Shown in pieces: positions 1-8,384 of a DNA stretch of 64,000 bases (within the stretch, counting starts at the first letter, position 1; each line of letters begins with the position of its first letter). The stretch covers positions 5,084,001 to 5,148,000 of the forward strand of contig NZ_CP068082.1 in the NCBI RefSeq assembly GCF_016724845.1, in the 5' to 3' direction. The position numbers were made by a program, and so were the translations under genes. Origin of the DNA: Sphingobacterium spiritivorum. Lineage in GTDB: Bacteria; Bacteroidota; Bacteroidia; Sphingobacteriales; Sphingobacteriaceae. The notes beneath the pieces were generated by a model. It searched no databases. It saw nothing but the letters and a program-made list of their open reading frames with translations, and was not told the origin of the DNA.

Positions 1-1439
1 TCCCCTGAAGCATCTGCATTTACGACAGTTCCCGCAGGCCAGTGACCGGCACTTGAATCTGTAGTCTGATAATTCTGGAGACTACTTACTCCAAAGCCCT
101 GAAGTTTGATTTTACAATTAGCAGCAGTAGTACCGCTATTAATTACTACACATGTAAATTTGCCTGAAACAGGATCTTTATATGCAGATACCATAATATT
201 ACTTCCGCCATTTGAGGTAGCTTTAAATCTATAGTATCCGGCATTAATAAACCGTGAATAGTGACCCATCACATCGTATGTCTTCGGAAAATCAAGCGTC
301 CCGTCACTGTTGGTACAGATCAGTGATTCATTGTTTCGGATAGCCAGCATACCTAACCAGTACACATATGAATTTACATTACATTCAGCCAAAAATTTAT
401 GCATATTTTTAGCCAGTTTGAGCCCTCCGGTCATGGTATTATCATAGACGCCGCTATCGTCAGAGACTTCTGTCACCCAGACTGGTTTATTGCCTGTAGC
501 GTAATTCCATATTTGCGGATTTTGGTTCAGACCACGTTGTCCGAAAATCAAATCCCCTATTTCCACATAACCATGTCCCGCCAGTATATCTACTTTACTC
601 TTATCCATAGAAGACAGAAAACTATTTGCTGTACCCCATGCCGCATTTTCTGAAGAAATGATTTTGACACTCTGCAATCCTTCACTGTTCAGGGCTGGTC
701 TTAAATTATTGGTTATAAACTCACCCAGATTTTTTGGTTTCCAATACGACGCATCCCAGTCTGAAAATACATTTTCAGGTTCATTACTTGGTGAAATCCC
801 GTAAAAATCAATTCCCTCCTGTTTGTAAGCTTTTGTAAATCCGGCCAGATAATTAGCAAATGTGGTCGAAGAGGTATTAAAATTTAAACCATTAAAAAAT
901 TTTCCGCTTATACTGTTAGGATTCGTTTTCATATACAATGGCGGTGTCCAGGTACTTGCAAAGATGATTGGAACCTGATGACGCTGTTTTGCAGTTTTCA
1001 GAATCCACAACTGTCCCAGATGTTCTTTCTGATCTTCCGTAAGAGATTGGTATTGTGTGCTGTTCACATCCACATTGATATCCACTCCGGCCGGCTGAAT
1101 CGTTACGACTTTAGTTTGCTGATTAAACGGATAGGTGTGCAGTACCTTTCCTCTCAGCATATTCAGATGCAAACCGGTATTCCCCCACAAATATTCCATT
1201 ATACTATCTCTTTTACCCGATTCAAAAAACGGAGTAATTCTTCCTCCGAAAGCACCGAATCCCTCAATCTTCTGATAAGTCTGATTCCAGTCCAGCACCA
1301 CATCCACCACTCCGTTTGTCTGAGCAAGCGCATTCTGATTCAGAAGTTTATCATTTACCAGATCCTTTTTTTCGCAACTACTCAGTACCGACACCGCAAA
1401 CGCTAAGCCCAGGACAATCTTTAATTTTTGTGTTTTCAT
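1..1439 (-). CDS. GH30-family glycoside hydrolase lipoprotein (partial, C-terminus cut by window edge)
   Basis: I translated this by hand from the ATG at 1437-1439; the frame stays open for 479 codons to the left edge. It begins with a lipoprotein signal peptide whose lipobox LSSC puts the lipidated cysteine at residue 22, so it is probably anchored in the outer membrane. The mature part opens with IEGFGAFGG, typical of clan GH-A family 30 enzymes. The likely acid/base is Glu220 in SPSNEPE and the likely nucleophile is Glu324 in WVTEVSDD. Known family activities include glucuronoxylanase, endo-beta-1,6-glucanase and related enzymes; substrate cannot be decided here. A C-terminal beta-sandwich seems to begin near the edge. 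Its polysaccharide-utilisation partners, if any, lie outside the window to the left. Confidence 0.88.
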   Translation of the reverse strand, partial: MKTQKLKIVLGLAFAVSVLSSCEKKDLVNDKLLNQNALAQTNGVVDVVLDWNQTYQKIEGFGAFGGRITPFFESGKRDSIMEYLWGNTGLHLNMLRGKVLHTYPFNQQTKVVTIQPAGVDINVDVNSTQYQSLTEDQKEHLGQLWILKTAKQRHQVPIIFASTWTPPLYMKTNPNSISGKFFNGLNFNTSSTTFANYLAGFTKAYKQEGIDFYGISPSNEPENVFSDWDASYWKPKNLGEFITNNLRPALNSEGLQSVKIISSENAAWGTANSFLSSMDKSKVDILAGHGYVEIGDLIFGQRGLNQNPQIWNYATGNKPVWVTEVSDDSGVYDNTMTGGLKLAKNMHKFLAECNVNSYVYWLGMLAIRNNESLICTNSDGTLDFPKTYDVMGHYSRFINAGYYRFKATSNGGSNIMVSAYKDPVSGKFTCVVINSGTTAANCKIKLQGFGVSSLQNYQTTDSSAGHWPAGTVVNADASG

Positions 1440-2001
1440 AATTTTATAATTTCGTGTTTATTATTTATGTAACTATTTCTGCTATTTTACTTTTCTAAAC
1501 GATCAAAATTTACACTGCTCTGTAATGCTGCAGCCCCTGTCGGTTATATTATAATGATTATGCAGAGCTAAACTAAAAGAAATGAACATTCGAAAATTGA
1601 ATAATTAACTCATTCTGATTGAACTATTTAATCTTTATTTGAGGAGTAAGCATAAAATATGCCTCAGCAGCTTTAGAGGCTGTCAAATTGGATTGAGGAT
1701 TATGAAATTTAAAACTTGCTGTTGCGAAAACAGGCTTGTAGCAGGTGTATGTTTGAATAAAAGAACTTAAAAAAACACCTACTGAACAATTAGCTCAACA
1801 ACTATTGAATTATTTACCAATGCTGTAGAAGAGATTTTTATAAGAAGAAAGGACAAGGACTTAATTATCTGATCATCTTCAGACTAAAAGATGCACACGG
1901 ATCTATCAAGACTTCTTTAACCAACAGGCGCTGACAGCTCCTGTAGCCCTGATGAGAGGTAGTGTGACGATATGTATATCCTGTTCGTATAGGAATTACC
2001 G
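1440..2001. other. Long intergenic region, no intact gene
   Basis: About 560 bp separate the glycosidase start from the stop of the GDYXXLXY gene. No open frame of useful length is present. The text at 1670-1700 carries GAGGCTGTCAAATTG, which resembles the terminal bases of some insertion sequences, and 1785-1960 has short protein-like stretches broken by stops in several frames. It may be a decayed mobile element or gene, but nothing can be identified. The first 60-100 bp upstream of 1439 should hold the glycosidase promoter. Confidence 0.4.
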
Positions 2002-2496
2002 TTACTTTATTTCTTTAAGCCCCTGATCATATAAACCCACTAACAGACTATTACCGTTTTTATCGATCCTTAATGCCCCGTATTTTGCACGTTCATATTT
2101 TTCAGCATGCCCTTCCTGAAAGAAAAAAGATTCCGCCCCAAGATTGATATTCCATTCATTCGGCGATGTATATTTAATCAGATATTCGCCCTTATTTAAC
2201 GGACTGGGATCCCGTTGGAAGCGAACCTTCTGCCCTACTCCATGCTCATCAATTTTTATAACACAATATCCCCTTCTTGATAATTTTTCGGTTTCCGTAT
2301 CTATATCCCTCGAAATAGCATAACGCAGGTTCATATAATCCCCCTGCATAAGTGAACGAGGATCGACAGGTGCCAGTTCTAATAATACCAACTGACCTTC
2401 ACCCAATATTTCTTCTTTTGCTCGGATCGAATATGTAAAATATCCAAGCAACAGAAGCAGGTTAAAGAGAATGATAAACCACTTATACTTTTTCAT
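2002..2496 (-). CDS. GDYXXLXY domain membrane-anchored protein
   Basis: This 164-aa protein has one N-terminal membrane segment (about residues 6-24) and an otherwise extracytoplasmic domain. The family signature is exact: G52-D53-Y54-M-N-L57-R-Y59 in QGDYMNLRY. The family has no established biochemical function. It is the last gene of a three-gene minus-strand operon and overlaps the end of the DUF4401 gene by 14 bp, which implies translational coupling. The same trio of DUF2157, DUF4401 and GDYXXLXY occurs together in many proteobacteria and Bacteroidota, so the three products probably form one inner-membrane assembly. Role unknown. Confidence 0.9.
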   Translation of the reverse strand: MKKYKWFIILFNLLLLLGYFTYSIRAKEEILGEGQLVLLELAPVDPRSLMQGDYMNLRYAISRDIDTETEKLSRRGYCVIKIDEHGVGQKVRFQRDPSPLNKGEYLIKYTSPNEWNINLGAESFFFQEGHAEKYERAKYGALRIDKNGNSLLVGLYDQGLKEIK

Positions 2497-3562
2497 GTTT
2501 AGTCAGGCTTTTACGGGTAAATAAATAGAGTCCCAGAAATAGAATTCCTGATGACATCAACAATATGGATTTAGTCAGTAATGTAAAATTGAGATCGTAG
2601 TAATACTGAGAAATAAAATAAATAAAAGCGATCACTCCGACAATTAGTCCTGTTTTATAATTCACATAAAAGCTCAGAAGAATAATCAACATTGCTCCTG
2701 ATATTGCAGGCGACCATACTGTAGGTAATAAAACCAGTATACTAAGAGTACAAATTACAGCTCTTTGGATGACACCTGCAACATGCAATATATCCGATAA
2801 TTTCAACATCAAATATCCTATTGCCAAAAAGATCAGGACAGAGGAAACCCATATATATTTCGGAGAAAGAGCGATCATTCCCTTCTTACCCAAAAAGATC
2901 AGCAGTACCAATAATGAAAGGATCAGTCCGGCTCTTACAGGTTGATAAAGTCGGGATAATGCTTTAGTGCTCGTAATGATTTTCGCTTCATTCAGCATAG
3001 TATAGCTGACCAATACGGTCAATACAGCGATCTGAATATGAATCAGGTTGTAGGCATCATTAGTCAGGATCAAGCCAAATATACAACCATTTAGGATCAG
3101 AATGGATATAAAGGAAAGGATATAGTTATGTACAATCATCAGGGAACAGGAAGCAATAAGAATAAAGATCAACAGAATACTGCTATCTTCCATTTTAAAC
3201 TTATTAAAGCCCATTGTCATAAGCAAAAATCCAATGAGATAAAACAATACTGTGACAGTATCCAGAATAATTTTATCACTTTTTTTATTCACCAACACGG
3301 CTATTACAATACAAACAAAACCGAGTATAACAAGACCGATACCTGAGTCATACAGTCCGCTGATAAACAAAAAACCAACAAAAGCCATGCTAGCCAGCAG
3401 ACCACCGAATATGGAAAGAATCTTTATAGCCAGAGATTCACCAGATCTGTTTTTCTGGTAAGAAGCTATAATCGCTTCTTCATCGCAGACAAATGATTCT
3501 TTATTTTCTCTTTTACTTCGGAGATAATTCAATACCTCTATGATCTGCTCTTTATTTTTCAT
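2483..3562 (-). CDS. DUF4401 polytopic membrane protein
   Basis: A 359-aa protein with a short N-terminal cytoplasmic region (about 45 residues, charged) followed by roughly ten hydrophobic segments that fill the rest of the chain. The arrangement, and its place between a DUF2157 gene and a GDYXXLXY gene, match DUF4401. It overlaps the upstream gene by 11 bp and the downstream gene by 14 bp, so all three are read from one message. The C-terminus is basic (KSLTKHEK). No catalytic motif is visible and no function is established for the family. Confidence 0.85.
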   Translation of the reverse strand: MKNKEQIIEVLNYLRSKRENKESFVCDEEAIIASYQKNRSGESLAIKILSIFGGLLASMAFVGFLFISGLYDSGIGLVILGFVCIVIAVLVNKKSDKIILDTVTVLFYLIGFLLMTMGFNKFKMEDSSILLIFILIASCSLMIVHNYILSFISILILNGCIFGLILTNDAYNLIHIQIAVLTVLVSYTMLNEAKIITSTKALSRLYQPVRAGLILSLLVLLIFLGKKGMIALSPKYIWVSSVLIFLAIGYLMLKLSDILHVAGVIQRAVICTLSILVLLPTVWSPAISGAMLIILLSFYVNYKTGLIVGVIAFIYFISQYYYDLNFTLLTKSILLMSSGILFLGLYLFTRKSLTKHEKV

Positions 3563-4508
3563 TTGTCCATTTCTTTTGAAGATCTATCAATTTTCTAATA
3601 ACCAGTGTTACGCTGATCACAATAAAACAGCTCACAGTCAGAAACATCATCTCTCCATCTGAAATACGGATGAGCAGGCCGGATACAATGACAATAAGAC
3701 TGAAGGGAATCAGGGAAAGATAAAATCCGCTTTTGGTCTTTAAGCCGTAGCGGATACCAAAAAAATAAGCTGCAGCTGTCAATAACAAAAGCCAGGGAAA
3801 AGGACGATGCGGCTCTTCAAATATCCAGAAAACGATGCCCGCAGTAGCAAATGTTGAAGCAGCTAATGCAACTATATTGGAGAACCATTGCGGGACTATT
3901 ACATTCTTTATAAAACGGGATTGCAGAACGGAAATCAGTAAAGCCATACCATTCACAATAAATAACAACGTGCATACCAAAACTCCACGCCAATCCTCTG
4001 CCACCTGATCGGCATACATCAATAAAGTTGTATTGATCAGAATAAGATACAGCAACCACAGCGGCGCATAATTGGAAACAAGTACCCACAGGGTAATAAA
4101 GACTGTCCAGGCCAGAAAAAAGTCATAAGCATTCGCTCCGGTCTGATAAATCTGACCAAATACAGCAAACAATACGCCGACCAGTACAGCGGCTCCGGTG
4201 AGGATGATATTCCGTACAGAAATATGGATTCCGGGAATTAGCACCAGCACCGTTGTCACAATGATCAATCCCTCTGCCAGACCGATCTTTACAAACTTGT
4301 GCAGATCTGCCCAGTTGTAAGCAAAAAAGAACACAATCCCGGCAACTGTAAAACCGATGCCAAGTACTATAAAAAACAAACGCAGAAACTTTTCCCAGGC
4401 GCTTCTGTCATTGAATACATCTTCTTTCAACAGTTCAGTTATTTCCTGCTCAGTCAGATTACTGTGTCTGCTTATAATATAAATATCTTCCCGTTCTATT
4501 TTATTCAT
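3552..4508 (-). CDS. DUF2157 membrane protein, first gene of the trio
   Basis: This 318-aa protein has a soluble N-terminus (about 40 residues) with the sequence NLTEQEITELLKEDVF, typical of the DUF2157 helical start, then about ten membrane helices. It heads the overlapping DUF2157-DUF4401-GDYXXLXY operon; the promoter should lie in the 4509-4630 spacer shared with the divergent gene at 4632. The C-terminus is basic and cytoplasmic-looking (KLIDLQKKWTNEK). The family lacks an assigned activity. Confidence 0.88.
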   Translation of the reverse strand: MNKIEREDIYIISRHSNLTEQEITELLKEDVFNDRSAWEKFLRLFFIVLGIGFTVAGIVFFFAYNWADLHKFVKIGLAEGLIIVTTVLVLIPGIHISVRNIILTGAAVLVGVLFAVFGQIYQTGANAYDFFLAWTVFITLWVLVSNYAPLWLLYLILINTTLLMYADQVAEDWRGVLVCTLLFIVNGMALLISVLQSRFIKNVIVPQWFSNIVALAASTFATAGIVFWIFEEPHRPFPWLLLLTAAAYFFGIRYGLKTKSGFYLSLIPFSLIVIVSGLLIRISDGEMMFLTVSCFIVISVTLVIRKLIDLQKKWTNEK

Positions 4509-4598
4509 TCCATGAATTTTAAAACTGTAAATAATCTTAATTGACGATTACTATATATCATAAATATAACATAATTAAATAATATCAAATCTTAACTT

Positions 4599-4606
4599 TA
4601 TCTTTG
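4599..4606 (+). promoter_or_regulatory. Bacteroidota -7 promoter box for the gene at 4632
   Basis: TATCTTTG fits the TAnnTTTG consensus and sits 25 bp upstream of the ATG at 4632. A clear TTG at -33 is not seen, so only the -7 element is supported. Confidence 0.5.
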
Positions 4607-4631
4607 GAGTCAAAACTTATTATCTAAACCT

Positions 4632-5243
4632 ATGAAATTGCTTCTGCTTCTAGTCCTGATATGGGGTTCCGCTATGAATGGCTATGCTCAGATTGATTCT
4701 TTAAACGTATCCGTACAAAAAACGAATTCAATAATTTACTGGGAAGGCTATATAGGAGCAGGAGGTGGAGGATTATTGTTAGGTACATCTGCTAATTATC
4801 AATGGAAAAAATCCCTGTTTACAGCACGCTTTACCGGCATTACCAAGATAGAGACAGACATCATCCATCCTCTGGTTCCCTTTCCGATTTTTAAATTAAA
4901 GGAACAATATAATGAACCTGCCCTACTCTATGGATATCGTTACATCAATAACGGATTATCCCTGAGTGCTTCGGCAGGAATATCATATAACCACAGAAAA
5001 AAGTATAGCAGTACAGACAATCTGGACCTGGAACACTATGACTATGTTGGGATGCCGTTCGAACTGAACCTCAAATGGTTCAACTCAACCAAAAGACGTT
5101 TCAGAATATTGTATATTATCCCGGTGAGCCGCCCTACCGGGTTCAGCCGCAGTATAGGATTCAAAGTTATCGGAAATGTTTCCCGGTTTAGCTATATCGG
5201 AGCAGGCCTTACTTATGGATTGGGCTTTCACAAACTCTATTAA
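4632..5243 (+). CDS. Secreted hypothetical protein, probable small outer-membrane beta-barrel
   Basis: A 203-aa protein with a clear Sec signal peptide (KLLLLLVLIWGSAMNGYAQ, cleavage probably after YA). The mature part alternates hydrophobic and polar residues with many Gly/Tyr/Phe, and ends in strands such as YIGAGLTYGLGFHKLY; a terminal aromatic after a glycine-rich strand is what outer-membrane barrels show. I do not recognise a named family. A TATCTTTG promoter box lies 25 bp upstream. It is convergent with the acetyltransferase gene that follows. Confidence 0.75.
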   Translation: MKLLLLLVLIWGSAMNGYAQIDSLNVSVQKTNSIIYWEGYIGAGGGGLLLGTSANYQWKKSLFTARFTGITKIETDIIHPLVPFPIFKLKEQYNEPALLYGYRYINNGLSLSASAGISYNHRKKYSSTDNLDLEHYDYVGMPFELNLKWFNSTKRRFRILYIIPVSRPTGFSRSIGFKVIGNVSRFSYIGAGLTYGLGFHKLY

Positions 5244-5271
5244 GAAACAACGGATCAATACAAGGGATAGG

Positions 5272-5772
5272 CTATAGTGGCTGATTTAGATACAGGTAAT
5301 AAATCAGTTCATTTTTCTCTTGCACAACCTCCTTCATATCCGAAGCTCTCTTCATGCCTAATTTTTCTAAAAGACGAATAGACCTAAGATTGCTGTTTTT
5401 GGTAATTCCCAATACTTTGTTCTGTATACGATTCTCTCGCATATAGATCAGCAATCTGCTTGCAGCCTCGAATGCATATCCTTTCTTTTCAAACTCAGGC
5501 AACAATGCAAACCCAATATCAGCATCTTCAAGATAAGTCCGCTTGACAAGTGAAACGACGCCTACAGGAAGATTTCCAGCTGTTAACGAAACCACCCAGT
5601 ATTGAATAGTCGGCGTTTCGATTATTCGTCTTACATAGGCTTCAGCCTCATCTATACTATTGACATTTCTGTTACCAATGTTCTCTTTCCACTGATCCGT
5701 ATTGACCAGCCTCAACATAAATTCAGCGTGAATCATGTCTAACCTGTGTAAGTTTAACCTCTCCGTTTTCAT
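5272..5772 (-). CDS. GNAT family N-acetyltransferase (RimJ/RimL type)
   Basis: 166 aa when started at the ATG at 5772 (MKTERLNLHRLD), which is where RimJ/RimL-like proteins begin; an in-frame start 39 bp upstream would add an unconserved MLNSPMTRVKGLN. The family pattern is complete: T-E-R-L at the N-terminus, DADIGFALLPEFEKKGYAFEA around residues 82-102 as the acetyl-CoA loop (degenerate Q/R-x-x-G-x-G/A), and NLRSIRLLEKLGM near residue 135. Such enzymes acetylate protein N-termini, antibiotics or small amines; the substrate is not predictable. It stands alone between convergent and divergent neighbours. Confidence 0.88.
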   Translation of the reverse strand: MKTERLNLHRLDMIHAEFMLRLVNTDQWKENIGNRNVNSIDEAEAYVRRIIETPTIQYWVVSLTAGNLPVGVVSLVKRTYLEDADIGFALLPEFEKKGYAFEAASRLLIYMRENRIQNKVLGITKNSNLRSIRLLEKLGMKRASDMKEVVQEKNELIYYLYLNQPL

Positions 5773-5965
5773 ATTTAAACCTTTAACTCTCGTCATTGGC
5801 GAATTTAACAATTACATTGATAAATCAATACCACTACTGATCCTCCTGCATCCGGCCATTTATTATATATATGGATTGGCAGCTAACCCTTTTTTCCTGT
5901 TTATTTAAATGCTATATTTAATACCGATTGTTAATACTATTTTATAAAATCTACTTATAATACCT

Positions 5966-6463
5966 ATGGCAGACTCCCTAACTTATCTGTCCAAACATTT
6001 TAGAGATGTGCACTTCGGTGGCAACTGGACTTGCGTCAATCTAAAGGATACACTTCAAAATATAAACTGGCTACATGCAACTACTCCTGTTTATAGCATC
6101 AATACCATAGCCATGCTGGTTTTTCACATTAACTATTATGTGGTCGCTATCACAGATGTTCTTACCGGCAAGCCGCTCACCTCTAAGGATAAATTAAGTT
6201 TTGATCTCAAACCGATCACTAGTGAAGAAGAATGGCAGCACCTCATTCACAAAACGCTTCAGGACGCTGAACACTTGGCTGTTCTGATTGAAAATCTAAA
6301 TCCTTCGTATTTAGATCTGGAGTTTACGGATCCCAAATACGGAACATATTACCGCAATCTGCTGGGTGTTATTGAACATACACATTATCACCTCGGGCAG
6401 ATCAGTATCTTGAAAAAAATAGTAATCGAAAGAGAGATCAGAGATAAAGATCAGCACGCATAA
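5966..6463 (+). CDS. DinB-like four-helix protein
   Basis: 165 aa, all-alpha. The pattern FHINYYV near residue 50 and EHTHYHLGQISIL near residue 135 supply the three histidines that bind metal in DinB/YfiT proteins. Members include thiol-dependent S-transferases and many proteins of unknown role. It is followed at 100 bp by a methyltransferase gene on the same strand, possibly cotranscribed, although the gap is long enough for a separate promoter. A second DinB-type gene, broken, occurs at 61737. Confidence 0.8.
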   Translation: MADSLTYLSKHFRDVHFGGNWTCVNLKDTLQNINWLHATTPVYSINTIAMLVFHINYYVVAITDVLTGKPLTSKDKLSFDLKPITSEEEWQHLIHKTLQDAEHLAVLIENLNPSYLDLEFTDPKYGTYYRNLLGVIEHTHYHLGQISILKKIVIEREIRDKDQHA

Positions 6464-6563
6464 CATGACATTAAAATTGCGATTTGATCCTGTACTACAT
6501 AAATACGGAGCATATTATATGAACAATAAAAGTTAAATTTGATCATACTAAGAGTAAAATAAT

Positions 6564-7268
6564 ATGTCAAAAATATATACCGAAGAAGAACTGAAAGAGA
6601 TCGCTCATCAACTGGCGAATCCGAATGGAGAATTTGGACTTGTCATCGCTGATAATATGAATGAAAACAATATCGGCATGACACTGGAGACCATCAAAAA
6701 TATTGGGTTAAACGATAATGATCAACTTCTCGAATTAGGGCATGGCAACTGCGGACACCTCCAACTAATATTGCAACAAGCCAGGTCTATCCACTATAGT
6801 GGTCTGGAAATATCTTCTACAATGCATCAGCAGGCCAGCGCAGACCATAGGGCTGAAGTCGCACAGCGGCAGGCAACTTTTCGTTTATACGACGGATTGC
6901 ATATCCCTTTTCAGGATGAGCTGTTTGATAAGATAATGTCAGTCAACACCCTTTATTTCTGGGAAGATATCCCCGCCTTGTTAGCGGAGATCAGACGAGT
7001 TCTAAAACCGGATGGCTGTGTTGCCATTACATTTGCAGACCGGGCTTTTATGGAGACTTTGCCTTTTACAAAATTTGGATTCAATCTGTTTGATCTGGAT
7101 AAGTTCAAAACAGCAATTTCAGAAAGCTCCTTTATTATGAAAAGTGCTTTGAAAAGAGCGGAATATGTAAACAGTAAAATGGGAGATCCGGTTTTGAGAG
7201 AATACTGGATCGCGCTTTTGTCTCCTGAAAATGAACACACTAAAGTCGAAAAGCCCTTAACACCGTAA
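6564..7268 (+). CDS. Class I SAM-dependent methyltransferase
   Basis: 234 aa. SAM-binding motif I reads LLELGHGNCGH (about residues 57-67), followed by an acidic end of the next strand (YSGLEIS), and the post-motif VLKPDGCVAITFAD (about residues 142-155) is the usual methyltransferase_11 signature. No substrate domain is attached. The ATG at 6564 follows an AT-rich leader with no obvious Shine-Dalgarno. The acceptor is unknown: small molecules such as quinones or toxic metabolites are typical for stand-alone enzymes of this size. Confidence 0.87.
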   Translation: MSKIYTEEELKEIAHQLANPNGEFGLVIADNMNENNIGMTLETIKNIGLNDNDQLLELGHGNCGHLQLILQQARSIHYSGLEISSTMHQQASADHRAEVAQRQATFRLYDGLHIPFQDELFDKIMSVNTLYFWEDIPALLAEIRRVLKPDGCVAITFADRAFMETLPFTKFGFNLFDLDKFKTAISESSFIMKSALKRAEYVNSKMGDPVLREYWIALLSPENEHTKVEKPLTP

Positions 7269-7336
7269 TAATATTTAATAGTAATGCTAAACCATTTTTC
7301 AATATATTTGTCCATTATAGAAATAATATTAGTTTT

Positions 7337-8293
7337 ATGAAAAAAATCACACCTCTTCTGATGTGTTTCTTCATGGTCACATCTGCGATCACTACACTGG
7401 CTCAAAGTAAGACCTTTAACATGGAGATCAAAGAAAACAGAGTTGACTGTAGTGGAGTAGGCCGAATGAAATGTTATCTGGTAAAGTATCATAACAGCAA
7501 AGACTGGGAATATTTCTACACATCCCTTGATAATTTTGACTATACCGAAGGATACCGGTACAAGGTAAGAGTAAAACGAACCAAATTAAGTAATGTACCT
7601 GCAGATGCTTCCTCTTATAAGTATGAAGTGGTGAGAGTAATCAGTAAGAAAAAAATAAAAGATTCAAATGATCAGAGTGAAGAAATCACCATGACGGTCA
7701 AAGAGAATCGCGTAGACTGTACAGGTGTCGGACGAATGAAATGTTATATGGTCAAATATAATAACAGCAAGGACTGGGAGTATTTTTATTCCGGTTTCCA
7801 GCACTTCAATTACGAAGAAGGATACCGCTATAAATTACTGGTAAAGCGTTCTAAACTGAAAAATGTCCCGGCCGATGCTTCAGCATACACATACGATGTA
7901 ATCAAAGTACTGAGCAAAAAGAAAATAAGCAATGTCAAAGAGGAAAATACGGCACTAGTCTTTCTTGGAAAACACAGCTGGAAACTTCTGTCCCTGCGCG
8001 GAAAGATGCAGGAGAACAGTGGTGCATTTATGAATTTCGATATAGACAAGAATAGTGTAAGCGGTAATTCCAGTTGTAATAATTATTTCGGAACTGTACG
8101 CTTCAATGGCAATAAAATCACATTTACCAATGTAGGAAGCACACAGAAAGCATGTCTTAATGATAATATTGAAAGAGAATTCTTTGATTTGTTATCGCTG
8201 AACGGCCTGACTTATGATATCGCTGAACAGACTTTTAATCTATATCACGAGCAAAAGCTTATTGCCATATTTGGTATGACCCCAAAGAATTAA
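7337..8293 (+). CDS. Secreted protein with tandem DUF4377 domains and a META (HslJ-like) domain
   Basis: 318 aa with a signal peptide (cleavage near TLAQS, residue 23). Two near-identical DUF4377 repeats follow, about residues 28-105 and 118-195; each carries ENRVDC-GVGRMKCY-VKY-NSKDWEYFY and PADAS-Y-Y-V-V-SKKK. Two cysteines per repeat probably form a disulfide. The C-terminal 110 residues are a META domain (WKLLSLRG, GNSSCNNYFG, STQKACL), the fold of the heat-induced lipoprotein HslJ. All three domains are periplasmic or surface modules without a fixed activity. The repeats are similar at DNA level too, so the duplication is fairly recent or kept under selection. It ends at a strong bidirectional terminator. 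Confidence 0.87.
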   Translation: MKKITPLLMCFFMVTSAITTLAQSKTFNMEIKENRVDCSGVGRMKCYLVKYHNSKDWEYFYTSLDNFDYTEGYRYKVRVKRTKLSNVPADASSYKYEVVRVISKKKIKDSNDQSEEITMTVKENRVDCTGVGRMKCYMVKYNNSKDWEYFYSGFQHFNYEEGYRYKLLVKRSKLKNVPADASAYTYDVIKVLSKKKISNVKEENTALVFLGKHSWKLLSLRGKMQENSGAFMNFDIDKNSVSGNSSCNNYFGTVRFNGNKITFTNVGSTQKACLNDNIEREFFDLLSLNGLTYDIAEQTFNLYHEQKLIAIFGMTPKN

Positions 8294-8311
8294 TCCGTTG
8301 TTTGCCGGAAT

Positions 8312-8348
8312 AAAGAAAGCCGCCCTGAGATCCAGGACGGCTTTCTTT
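8312..8348. terminator. Bidirectional intrinsic terminator
   Basis: The arms AAAGAAAGCCG-C-CCTG and CAGG-A-CGGCTTTCTTT form a long hairpin with one mismatch and a loop of 5 nt. It has A and T tracts on the two sides, so it serves both the DUF4377 gene (+) and lysA (-), which converge here. Confidence 0.88.
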
Positions 8349-8384
8349 GTTAATGATTTTAAAGACAAGTGTGTCTTATATAGT

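Noticed and set aside
978..1406. A 142-codon plus-strand frame at the left end.
   Set aside because: It lies antisense to the GH30 gene, whose catalytic motifs are unmistakable in the minus frame.
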